The translations under genes were made by a program, and so were the position numbers. From Ancylobacter lacus (lineage in GTDB: Bacteria; Pseudomonadota; Alphaproteobacteria; Rhizobiales; Xanthobacteraceae), in NCBI RefSeq assembly GCF_018390635.1, contig NZ_JAHBGE010000030.1:1-38218 (forward strand): 38,218 nucleotides of DNA. The letters run 5' to 3'. This document shows positions 8,030 through 15,579 of the stretch, piece after piece. The first letter of the stretch is position 1. Each line of letters starts with the position of its first letter. The notes below the pieces were generated by a model. It saw only the letters and a list, made by a program, of their open reading frames with translations, made no database searches and was not told the DNA's origin.

Positions 8030-9559
8030 TCAAACATCCGCGGCCGCGGCCCGGCCCTGGGCGATGGCCGCCTTATCCGCTTCGCCGCGGTCCGGCACCT
8101 CCCGCTTCTTCGAGCGGCGGCGCCGCCGGCCGGAGGTCTCGGAGGCCGAGACCCTCGGAACATAGTCCGGCACCGTCAGGCGGACGCAGATGCCGGCGCA
8201 GCAGGCGAAGACGGTCATCAGCGTCTCCGTGCGCAGCGGATACTCGATCTGCGAGTGGACGAGAAGGCCCAGCATCGACACGAGGCTCATCACCAGCAGG
8301 ACGCGTTCGTCCGTCGACATGCCGCGCTTCTGCCGCCACGCCTTCAGCATACGGCCGACGAAGGCGCAGAAGGTGAGCAGCGCCGGGACGGCGAACAGCA
8401 CGCCGCCCTCCAGCAGGTTCTCCAGCACGTCGTTGTGGGCGTGGTTGATGTAGGTCGGGCGGATGAACTCGTCGCCTTCGAACACGCCGAACAGCGGCAC
8501 GAAGGTGCCGAAGCCGGAGCCCCATGGCAGGAACTGCGGGATCAGGCCGAGGGTCGCGCGGTAGATGGAGGCACGCAGCTCGTCGCCGACGCTGGCGTCG
8601 ATGCGCGTCAGGATACGGTCGAACGCCAGCAGCATGGCGGCGCCGAGGACGATGAAGATCAACGTGTTGAGGAGCACGACGGTTTTCCGGGTCAGCGGAA
8701 CCCGGGCCAGCCAGAGCGACAGCATCGGGCAGACCACCATCATGACGAGACCGATGCCGATGCCCGCGCGCGAGCGCGACATCATCACCCCGAACAGCAG
8801 CACGATGACCGCCACAAGTCCGGCGGCCACCAGCCCGGCACGCAGCTCCGACCGCTGGCGGAACGCCATGACGGTGAGGGCGATGGAAAGCGGCAGGGCG
8901 GCATAGCACAGGGCGGCGAAATTGTTCTTGCCGGTGAAGAAGCCGATGGCGTCGTTCACCGAGAACTGGGGAAACATCTTGAAGGACGAGCCGGGAGAGG
9001 CGAGCTGCGAAAAGCCGAGCGTCACCGAGATCACCGCCCCGATGACGATGGTCATCACCATCGCGACGACCGCGTCGCGGCGCATCATCAGCGTGGAGAT
9101 GAAGATGGCGAAGGCCGGCAGCAGCGCGCACAGGCTGCGGAAGGTGGCGGCGGGATAGAGGCTGATGGCCAGCCAGGGCGGATCGACGCCGATGGCCTGG
9201 TAGGTCTCGGCGGCGAATGCGCGGCCCGGCAAGCCCTGCCAGACCGAGGGCGGCAGCGGAATCATCTGGATGAGCGGAGCCGCCGCCATCAGCGCGCACA
9301 GCGCGAGATAGATGCGCATGCCGGGCAGGGGCTGGCCCGCCACGAGCAGACACATCGTCAGTGCCAGCAGCGGCAGGCTGATGAGCTGCACCATGACGTC
9401 GGTGAAATAACCCTGGGCCGTCGCGCCGCCCCAGATGATCGCTCCGGCGAGCAGGATGCAGGCACCCACCGGCAGCAGGGCCTCGCCGATCTGCAGAAGG
9501 GGATCGCGCCGCGGGGCGACCATCGGGCCGCCCGGCTGCAGGGTTGCGGCAACGGTCAT
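8030..9559 (-). CDS. O-antigen ligase family membrane protein (Wzy_C domain)
   Basis: This 509-residue polytopic protein is first in the operon. Multiple hydrophobic helices start near residue 25. The C-terminal half has the complete Wzy_C pattern: MMSRSRAGIGIGL, then an extended loop with ASIYRATLGLIP, WGSGFGTFVPLF and the hallmark HAHNDVLENLLEGG, all features of O-antigen ligases and some polymerases. A basic, probably cytosolic tail (SGRRRRRSKKRE) follows the last helix. The start at 9559 follows GGGGAGAGG. Earlier in-frame codons to 9808 would run through low-complexity sequence into the divergent promoter region. It probably acts on undecaprenyl-linked glycan at the periplasmic face, alongside the second Wzy-like protein. 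Confidence 0.88.
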   Translation of the reverse strand: MTVAATLQPGGPMVAPRRDPLLQIGEALLPVGACILLAGAIIWGGATAQGYFTDVMVQLISLPLLALTMCLLVAGQPLPGMRIYLALCALMAAAPLIQMIPLPPSVWQGLPGRAFAAETYQAIGVDPPWLAISLYPAATFRSLCALLPAFAIFISTLMMRRDAVVAMVMTIVIGAVISVTLGFSQLASPGSSFKMFPQFSVNDAIGFFTGKNNFAALCYAALPLSIALTVMAFRQRSELRAGLVAAGLVAVIVLLFGVMMSRSRAGIGIGLVMMVVCPMLSLWLARVPLTRKTVVLLNTLIFIVLGAAMLLAFDRILTRIDASVGDELRASIYRATLGLIPQFLPWGSGFGTFVPLFGVFEGDEFIRPTYINHAHNDVLENLLEGGVLFAVPALLTFCAFVGRMLKAWRQKRGMSTDERVLLVMSLVSMLGLLVHSQIEYPLRTETLMTVFACCAGICVRLTVPDYVPRVSASETSGRRRRRSKKREVPDRGEADKAAIAQGRAAAADV

Positions 9560-9816
9560 CCTCTCCCCTCCCCCGCTCACGGTGCGGCCCAGCCCATCAG
9601 GTCTCCGCCTGACAATGCTGCATATGCGAAAACACGCCCGCAAGGCTAGGAGCAATCGCCATCCACGACAACCTGCTCGCAGGGGCGAGCCCGCCACGGT
9701 AGCGGCGGGCTTGCAACTGGGCGCGACAAATGGCTCTGTTAGCCCGGCGGGGACGAGCCCGATCCGTCTCCGCGGTGAATGGCGACACACGCGGCCGAAC
9801 GCCGACATTGGACATC
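9560..9816 (+). promoter_or_regulatory. Divergent intergenic region between the operon and the helical-repeat protein
   Basis: These 257 bp must hold promoters for both directions. An inverted repeat with 8-bp arms (9688-9695 with 9704-9711, 8-nt loop) sits near the middle and could be an operator or a transcript hairpin. I could not identify a convincing -35/-10 pair on either strand. Confidence 0.35.
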
Positions 9817-11631
9817 ATGGCGGAAAATCAGCGAAGCAGCGGAGAAAAATCGAGCTCCCGGCGGCGGCGGCGCCGGTCCCATCGCTCGTCCGCGGAAAAA
9901 TTCCGCGACTATCTCGGCATCCCTGAAGAGATCAAACTGCCGCGGCTGCCGAGATGGTCGCCGAAGCTGAAGCCTGCGCTGTCCGCCGCGTCGCTTTCGG
10001 GGTTCCGCTGGCGCGACATGCTCACGCCGCGCGGGCTGGCGATCTCCGTGCTGCTGATCGGTTTCGGCGCTCTCGGCGTGGTCATCGCCCTGCGTGGCCT
10101 TTCCGACCGCTTCGCGCCCAAACGCCCGCAGCTCGCCCTCACCATCAACGGCAACAACGCCCTCGCTTTGGCCAATGGCGCCGCCGATCTGCTGACGGCC
10201 TTCACCACCGACACCGGGCCGAAGACCGCCAGCCAGGAGATGCAGGACGATCCCTCGAGCGCCGAGGAGACGAAGCCCGCGCCGACCGCCGAAGACGGGC
10301 CGGCACCCACCGCCCAGGATGGCACGGGCTCCGGCAGCGGCGACACCTCCCCCGCCGCGACCGCGCAGGCCGACGCGCCGGCGCCGCAGCCGGCCGTGAC
10401 GAACGGCATGAGCGCCACGATGTCCGCCAATGCCGACATCGCGGCCGCCCAGTCGCTGTTCAATCGCACGCCCGAGCCCACCGATACGGCGGCGCCGGCA
10501 GCCCCTGCCCTGCCCGGCAGCACGCCGGAAGACCGGGCCACGGCCCGCGACATGTCCATCGCCGCCCTCCTGCAGACACCCCTGCAGCCGAAGGCCCTGC
10601 GCAACCTCGCGATCATCGCCGATGCGGACGGCCAGGCCGACCGCGCCCGGCACCTGATGACGCTGACGGAAAGCAGGACCCGGCGCGATGTCGTCGTCCA
10701 GGGCTGGCTCCTGGGCCAGGCGCTGCAGCGCGAGGACTACGCCGCGGCAATGCGGCACCTCGACCTGATGTTCCGCCCCCGCAACGAAATTCCGCAGGCG
10801 GCGCTTCCCGCCCTTGCGGCGCTGGTCCTCAACCCCAAGCTCACCGGCGATCTCGGCGCCCTGCTGGCCACGGACCCGAAGTGGCGCGGCTGGTTCCTCG
10901 ACCGGCTGACCCGGCTGGAGATCGCGCCGGACAGCCCGCTCGGGCCCGATGCCGACACCCAGCTCAGCGACGCGATCGGCAATCTGTTCGCCGCGATCAT
11001 CGACCATGGCGGAACGCTGACGCCGGAAGAGATCGCGCGATTCATCGATCGGCTGATCCAGCGGCGCGCCTACGACAACGCCTATGCGCAATGGGTGCGG
11101 TTCTACGTCCCGCCGGATGAACTCGGCACCCTCGGCTATCTCTACAATGGAGATTTCTCGAAGCCGATCAACGACATACCGTTCAACTGGCGGGAGCTGC
11201 GCAAGCAGAGCAGCGTGGACCTCGCCATCGTCGACGAGCCGGAGCGGCCCGGCACCAAGGCGCTGCGGCTGCAGTTCATCGGCGGCGACCGCGTGCCGTT
11301 CCGCGATTTCATGGAGCAGCTCGCCCTGCCGCCGGGGGACTACACGCTCGTCGGCAAGGTGAAGGCCGAGGCTCTCAAGAACCCGCGCGGCATGGTCTGG
11401 CGCGTCTACTGCAACCAGCAGACGGGATGGCGCATCCTCGGGGAGTCCCCGCTTTTCCGCGGCGACATCCCCTGGAGTTCCTTCAGCGCCGACATCACCG
11501 TGCCGGAGGACTGCCCCGGGCAGTACATCCGCCTCGAACTGGCCTACCGCGTGCCGGTCGAAGAGGTCGTGTCGGGCAGCATCTCCTTCGCCGATCTCAG
11601 GATCAACCGGAAGGAGACGCCCACGAACTGA
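9817..11631 (+). CDS. Membrane-anchored helical-repeat protein with C-terminal beta-sandwich-like domain
   Basis: This 604-residue protein has a very basic N-terminus (RRRRRR near residues 15-20) and one transmembrane helix at about 73-93 (GLAISVLLIGFGALGVVI), so the bulk should lie in the periplasm. Residues 135-245 are an Ala/Pro/Asp/Glu-rich linker. Residues 250-430 look like degenerate TPR-type helical repeats (MSIAALLQTPLQPKALRNLAIIA, with A..A..LG spacing). From about 440 (GYLYNGDFSKPINDIPFNWRE) to the end there is a beta-rich domain with a galactose-binding or jelly-roll look. NGDF...PFNW openings recur in proteins of alphaproteobacterial polysaccharide loci. It may be a periplasmic scaffold or glycan-binding assembly factor; this is inference. 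It is transcribed divergently from the operon. Start 9817 is used because the extra 29 residues from 9730 look like non-coding Arg/Gly sequence. Confidence 0.75.
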   Translation: MAENQRSSGEKSSSRRRRRRSHRSSAEKFRDYLGIPEEIKLPRLPRWSPKLKPALSAASLSGFRWRDMLTPRGLAISVLLIGFGALGVVIALRGLSDRFAPKRPQLALTINGNNALALANGAADLLTAFTTDTGPKTASQEMQDDPSSAEETKPAPTAEDGPAPTAQDGTGSGSGDTSPAATAQADAPAPQPAVTNGMSATMSANADIAAAQSLFNRTPEPTDTAAPAAPALPGSTPEDRATARDMSIAALLQTPLQPKALRNLAIIADADGQADRARHLMTLTESRTRRDVVVQGWLLGQALQREDYAAAMRHLDLMFRPRNEIPQAALPALAALVLNPKLTGDLGALLATDPKWRGWFLDRLTRLEIAPDSPLGPDADTQLSDAIGNLFAAIIDHGGTLTPEEIARFIDRLIQRRAYDNAYAQWVRFYVPPDELGTLGYLYNGDFSKPINDIPFNWRELRKQSSVDLAIVDEPERPGTKALRLQFIGGDRVPFRDFMEQLALPPGDYTLVGKVKAEALKNPRGMVWRVYCNQQTGWRILGESPLFRGDIPWSSFSADITVPEDCPGQYIRLELAYRVPVEEVVSGSISFADLRINRKETPTN

Positions 11632-11651
11632 GCGGCGGCGCGCCCGGCGGT

Positions 11652-13733
11652 TCAGTAATAGGCGATCTTCCGGGGCACCCCGTCGATGTCGACCGTCACA
11701 TAGCCGGCCGGCCGGGCCGGCAGCGGCTCGGCCGGCCCCGCTGCGGGCGCGGCCGGCCCGGTGGCGGCGCCATCGAGCGCGAGCCCGCCGCGCAGGCGCG
11801 GCACGGGGCGGGGGTTGTAGGGCCGCGGCATATCGAACGAGGCCATGATGCCGCCGACCAGACAGATGCGGTTCGGCTCCACCTCGATCAGCAGCGCCGC
11901 CACCGCCGCATCACCCGGCCCCTGGTCGACGCAGAGCAGACGGGCCCACCCCTTGGAGCCGTCGAGCCGGGTGTTGTAGAGCGCCCCGCCCCCGACCAGC
12001 TCGAAGCGGCTGACCATCGCGGCGCCGACGGCCCACAGGCTGAGGGCGATGTTGCGGCCGCCGCCGTCGAGCCGGCCGGCCGCCACGGGCAACCGGAAGA
12101 CCGCGCCCTTCGGCCCGGTCTGCAGCCGCAGGAGCGTCGGATTCGGCCCGAGCTGCTCGAGGAAGTCCAGCGGCGGGGCGGGCGCGCGGCCGGCATCCCC
12201 GGAAGCACCCACCGTGATGGCGCCGGCCTCCCGGAAGGCCGCCGCGGCAAGCCGCGCCGGCGCATTGTCCGCCGGCGACCGCACCGTCCAGTTCGAGGGC
12301 TCCTCCGGACAGAGCAGGAGGTTGGCGGAAGGGGTCGCATCACAGGAGAGCTGGAGATCGCCCTTTCGCGCCGCCGGTCCCGTGCGGTACCGATTCCAGC
12401 TGTCCGGGCGTGCCCCGTTGCGTATCTCGATATCGCCCCCGAGACTTCCGAGATCGCTGCTGTCGCCGCAGTCGAGCGTCTCGATCAGGGCGATCCCGCG
12501 GGGATTGTCGGCGAAGCGGGAGCGCGCCAGCGGCATGAATTCGCCGAGCCAGGAGATGTTGACGTTCTCGCCCAGCGTGCCGAACCGCATCATGTACTGC
12601 TGCTGCTCGGCATAGGGGATGATCTCGGGGGGAAGATTGCAGACCCAGCCATTGGGCGGCGGCTTCGGGTAGTCCCGATGGATCGGCGACCAGCTCATGC
12701 CCAGGCTGTCGATCGCCAGCCACCGCGTCACGGACTGCGGCAGGAACTGGAAGATCGCCTCCCCGATCCGTTCGAAACGCACGGAATCCAGCCGCCCCAT
12801 CACGGTCTGGCAGTATCCTTTGAAATCGGAATCCTTCACCTGATAGAATCCATAAGGTGAAAATCCCATATGTACCCTATACATATTCAGGGATATGCCA
12901 CCATTATGGTTGGCCTGATCCGACGTCCCGAAGACGATACAGGCGAAGGACCCGCCGATCTGGCCACCCATGAAGAAATAATCTTCACTGTTCCGGTGAC
13001 AATAGATGCCGATAAGGCCGTTCCACGAGCAATCGTAGCTCGTCACATGGCCGTTCTTGCTGTCGAGATACAGGCCCACCTTCACGCCGTCGGTCGCGAC
13101 ATTGCGGAAAGTGGGCTGGTTGACACCGAAAACGCCGAACGCACAGACACCCGGGGCGAAGGCGGAATAGTCCGGCAACCGCCTCCCGTCGATCACCGTG
13201 CCGAGACGCTCGCGGGCGTAATTGGTGACACCCTGGACGGTGATCTGTTCGAAGCCGCCCGCATTGTACATGCCATCGGCGATGGCGAAGCAGGGCTTCA
13301 TGTCGGTGACGACAGCCGGATCGAAGCGGATCAGCGTCCCGCTGTTCCTGGACGACAGGTAGTTGGCATCGCCCACCACCCGCCGGCATCGAATCTGCAC
13401 GGTGTCGGTGATCCGGTAGGCGCTGCCGGTCGCCGGCACATGCAGGGCCTTGCCGCCCGCCGCCGCCGCATCGGCCGCCGCCTGGAACGCCGCGGTGTCA
13501 TCGGCGCGTCCGTCGCCGACGGCGCCGAAATCGAGAACGGAGAGCATGTCGCCGAGCCGGTCCGTCAGAGGACGCGGACGCGCCCTGGGGAATCGGGGGC
13601 GATAGGTAAGGGAATCGAAGGCGGTGGACGCGGCGCTGGCGGCCGACTGGGCGCCCGCCGGAGTGGTTGTCGATGCCTGGGCTAGGCCCGCGAGCCCCAT
13701 GGTGAGAAAGGCGTCGCGTCGGGTAAAGGGCAT
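11652..13733 (-). CDS. Tat-exported pectate-lyase-superfamily (right-handed beta-helix) protein
   Basis: This 693-residue protein begins MPFTRRDAFLTMGLAGLA, a twin-arginine signal (TRRDAFL at 4-10) ending near AGAQS (27-30). At 68-80 it has DFGAVGDGRADDT, the signature that opens Pectate_lyase_3-type beta-helices, as in GH28-like enzymes, phage tailspikes and glycan depolymerases. The middle contains N/G-rich rungs typical of a parallel beta-helix. The C-terminus ends GYVTVDIDGVPRKIAYY, which resembles the short terminal motif of many tailspike or depolymerase-like proteins. I infer a periplasmic or extracellular enzyme that cuts or modifies the glycan made by the surrounding genes. The start at 13733 has a GGAGA ribosome site. 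It is convergent with the helical-repeat gene (20 bp between stops) and divergent from the acyltransferase. Confidence 0.82.
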   Translation of the reverse strand: MPFTRRDAFLTMGLAGLAQASTTTPAGAQSAASAASTAFDSLTYRPRFPRARPRPLTDRLGDMLSVLDFGAVGDGRADDTAAFQAAADAAAAGGKALHVPATGSAYRITDTVQIRCRRVVGDANYLSSRNSGTLIRFDPAVVTDMKPCFAIADGMYNAGGFEQITVQGVTNYARERLGTVIDGRRLPDYSAFAPGVCAFGVFGVNQPTFRNVATDGVKVGLYLDSKNGHVTSYDCSWNGLIGIYCHRNSEDYFFMGGQIGGSFACIVFGTSDQANHNGGISLNMYRVHMGFSPYGFYQVKDSDFKGYCQTVMGRLDSVRFERIGEAIFQFLPQSVTRWLAIDSLGMSWSPIHRDYPKPPPNGWVCNLPPEIIPYAEQQQYMMRFGTLGENVNISWLGEFMPLARSRFADNPRGIALIETLDCGDSSDLGSLGGDIEIRNGARPDSWNRYRTGPAARKGDLQLSCDATPSANLLLCPEEPSNWTVRSPADNAPARLAAAAFREAGAITVGASGDAGRAPAPPLDFLEQLGPNPTLLRLQTGPKGAVFRLPVAAGRLDGGGRNIALSLWAVGAAMVSRFELVGGGALYNTRLDGSKGWARLLCVDQGPGDAAVAALLIEVEPNRICLVGGIMASFDMPRPYNPRPVPRLRGGLALDGAATGPAAPAAGPAEPLPARPAGYVTVDIDGVPRKIAYY

Positions 13734-13859
13734 GCGTGAATCTCCGGCTGAAGCAGGAAGACGAGCTTTGGACAGCTTTGTGCTAAACGCATGGCAGCCG
13801 CGACCGTCCCGGATCCGGCCGGACCCCGCGGACGCCCAACGCCCGCAGAGCCCGGCCGG

Positions 13860-13910
13860 GAGTCTTTCCGGGCGATGGCACGCCACTTGCGTCTAGATGT
13901 GGAAAGACTC
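13860..13910. repeat. Perfect 10-bp inverted repeat flanking the sigma-54-type promoter
   Basis: GAGTCTTTCC at 13860-13869 is matched exactly by GGAAAGACTC at 13901-13910, with 31 bp between. The promoter-like element lies entirely between the arms, and the right arm covers the expected transcription start. It could be a two-site operator, or the arms could pair in DNA. Confidence 0.6.
13876..13891 (+). promoter_or_regulatory. Sigma-54 (RpoN) type promoter for the acyltransferase gene
   Basis: TGGCACG-CCAC-TTGCG matches the -24/-12 consensus TGGCACG-N4-TTGCW at every fixed base except the last, with exact GG-N10-GC spacing. The predicted start, about 12 nt past the GC at 13889-13890, is near 13902. 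This leaves a 20-nt leader with a GGAGA ribosome site before the ATG at 13923. It fits the consensus at least as well as the glnB element in this same window. No enhancer-binding-protein site was recognised. Confidence 0.65.
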
Positions 13911-13922
13911 GGAGACCAGCAG

Positions 13923-15119
13923 ATGACCACGCCGAAGAAGCCGAGTCTTTTGACAGAAAACTCGTCAGCCCTCATTGATCTCGCGCGCTGGAGCGCTGCG
14001 CTCCTTGTGCTGATGGAGCATGCCCGGCACATGCTCCTCGCCAACGGGTCAGACGTGACACACCCGACGCTGTTCACCAAGGCATTCTACCTTCTGACCT
14101 CGCTTGGACATTCCGCCGTTATCGTCTTCTTCATCATCAGCGGTTTTCTGGTCGGCGGCCTCACCGTTCTGCGGCTCCGGAAAGCGCCCTTTTCTCTCCG
14201 CGATTACGCGAGCAAGCGCATATCGCGCATTTACGTGGTCCTCCTTCCTGCGTTGGTGCTGGGCGGCCTGCTCGATTTCCTAGGATGGCAGTTCTTCAAC
14301 GTCGATGAGATCTATACCTTTCCCCAGCACCTGAATCTTGCCAGCCTTCCTGTCGCCCCGGTGACTCGGCTCGACCTGCTGCATTTCGTTGATAATCTAG
14401 CCCTCATCCAGGCGAACGGAGTGTTCGGCTCCAACGGTCCACTTTGGAGCCTCTCCTACGAGTGGTGGTACTACTGGATCTTTGCGGCCGTGATCGTTGC
14501 ATTGAGCGGAAGTCCGCTCGCGCGTGCCTGCGCTCTCGCTGGTCTTGTGCTCATGCTGACGTTCCTGCCGGCGGCTCTTCTGCTGTGGGGCGTCATCTGG
14601 CTCATGGGTGTCGCCATAGCGCTTCTGGCCGATCGCTTCGCCTTCCGGCCGCCCGTGCTGCTGGCGGCACTCCTCGCGGGAGCGACCTTCGCGGCTCCCA
14701 TCCTTGCGCGCGATTCGGCCAGCGTATTGACGAAGTTCGGCCTGGATCTTATCTGCGCCATCGGGTTTTCCGCCCTGCTCCTAAGCGTCTGCCGCGAAGA
14801 AGGCATTTTCCGCAAACTACCTCGGCTGAATACGCGTCTCGCTGACTTTTCCTACTCGACCTATCTCTTCCATTTTCCGACCCTGATCCTGCTTACAGGC
14901 GCCCTTGACACTATTTGGGGTATCCCTCCGCTGCATCAGCCAGACCTTTTCGGGCTGGCACTCTTTGTTGTCGTCTGCACTCTGCTGGTTCTCGGTGCCT
15001 ACGTCTTCTCGTTGTTCACCGAACGGCACACAGCCGCGGTTCGGTTCTGGCTTGAACGAAACCTGCCCGGAGGCTCCGCACGAACCGCCGCACACCCCCC
15101 GCGCCCGCGGGGGGTGTGA
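13923..15119 (+). CDS. Acyltransferase-3 family (OafA/YrhL-like) membrane O-acyltransferase
   Basis: This 398-residue integral membrane protein has about ten hydrophobic helices. Family 3 hallmarks are present: LVLMEHARH (H33), FIISGFLVGG, the RISRIY arginine pair (R99, R102), and GPLWSLSYEWWYY (LWSLSYE at 174-180). Members transfer acetyl or other acyl groups from cytoplasmic CoA donors onto extracytoplasmic sugars, so it probably decorates the local polysaccharide. By eye its composition is clearly less GC-rich than its neighbours (many ATT, CTT and TCT codons), which suggests recent acquisition. The start at 13923 follows CGGAGA. An upstream ATG at 13791 would translate through the promoter. 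Expression is probably RpoN-dependent. Confidence 0.88.
   Translation: MTTPKKPSLLTENSSALIDLARWSAALLVLMEHARHMLLANGSDVTHPTLFTKAFYLLTSLGHSAVIVFFIISGFLVGGLTVLRLRKAPFSLRDYASKRISRIYVVLLPALVLGGLLDFLGWQFFNVDEIYTFPQHLNLASLPVAPVTRLDLLHFVDNLALIQANGVFGSNGPLWSLSYEWWYYWIFAAVIVALSGSPLARACALAGLVLMLTFLPAALLLWGVIWLMGVAIALLADRFAFRPPVLLAALLAGATFAAPILARDSASVLTKFGLDLICAIGFSALLLSVCREEGIFRKLPRLNTRLADFSYSTYLFHFPTLILLTGALDTIWGIPPLHQPDLFGLALFVVVCTLLVLGAYVFSLFTERHTAAVRFWLERNLPGGSARTAAHPPRPRGV
15091..15118 (+). terminator. 13-bp GC stem-loop overlapping the acyltransferase stop codon
   Basis: A perfect 13-bp inverted repeat (15091-15103 with 15106-15118) ends inside the TGA at 15117-15119. It therefore encodes the last residues of the acyltransferase as well as forming a hairpin. 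There is no downstream T-tract, so it could act as a 3'-end stabiliser or a partial terminator. Confidence 0.5.
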
Positions 15120-15579
15120 CGATCGGGGGGCATCTACTGCATTGCAGCAACTCGTTGCCGCGCCGCAACCAATTCGGTATGGTCCCGGCCATCAGCAAGG
15201 GGCGCATGTGTCTTCTCTTTTCTCCCGTCCGGCCGAGGCGAGCCATACGTGGCGGAAGCGCGGCGGCGTTCATCTGGCGGCACGTGGTGCTGCACGGGAT
15301 TGCCGTGCAGCGTCTGGAAGCCGCCAGGCGGCGCCCGCCTTCCGGCGGGTCGGCTTCCTGCTCCCCATCCCGCGCGTCACCCCCGCCGGCCGGGCGCGCC
15401 CGTGGCCCGCAGACGCCGGACATCGCCCGGCGGGCCCGACGGGAAGCTGCCGGAGCCGTGAATCGGACAAAAAGATTCCCCGCCGAAAAGGGGCCGCGCG
15501 CGACCCCGGCGGCAGGGTGTGCTAGGGCGACAACATTTCGAGAGCGTGAGGCAGGCGACGTGTTCGGAACTTCGCATCC
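15120..15579. other. 460-bp non-coding gap with stem-loops between acyltransferase and flippase
   Basis: No convincing gene is seen here. A frame open from 15116 has irregular composition and no recognisable motif. The main content is the pair of stem-loops at 15289-15358, and the 3' end must carry the flippase promoter and leader, for which I see no strong consensus element. Confidence 0.5.
15289..15358. repeat. Two adjacent inverted repeats
   Basis: The first stem is 9 bp (15289-15297 with 15303-15311, 5-nt loop). The second has an 8-bp outer stem (15316-15323 with 15351-15358) and a 6-bp inner stem (15334-15339 with 15344-15349). They could be a terminator, a transcript-processing site, or a small structured RNA. 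None of these is supported by more than the pairing itself. Confidence 0.45.

Noticed and set aside
7751..9649. 632-codon plus-strand frame antisense to the O-antigen-ligase-like gene
   Set aside because: The composition (His/Gln/Asp/Arg-rich) is typical of a complementary-strand artefact, and the minus-strand protein has clear transmembrane helices and Wzy_C motifs.
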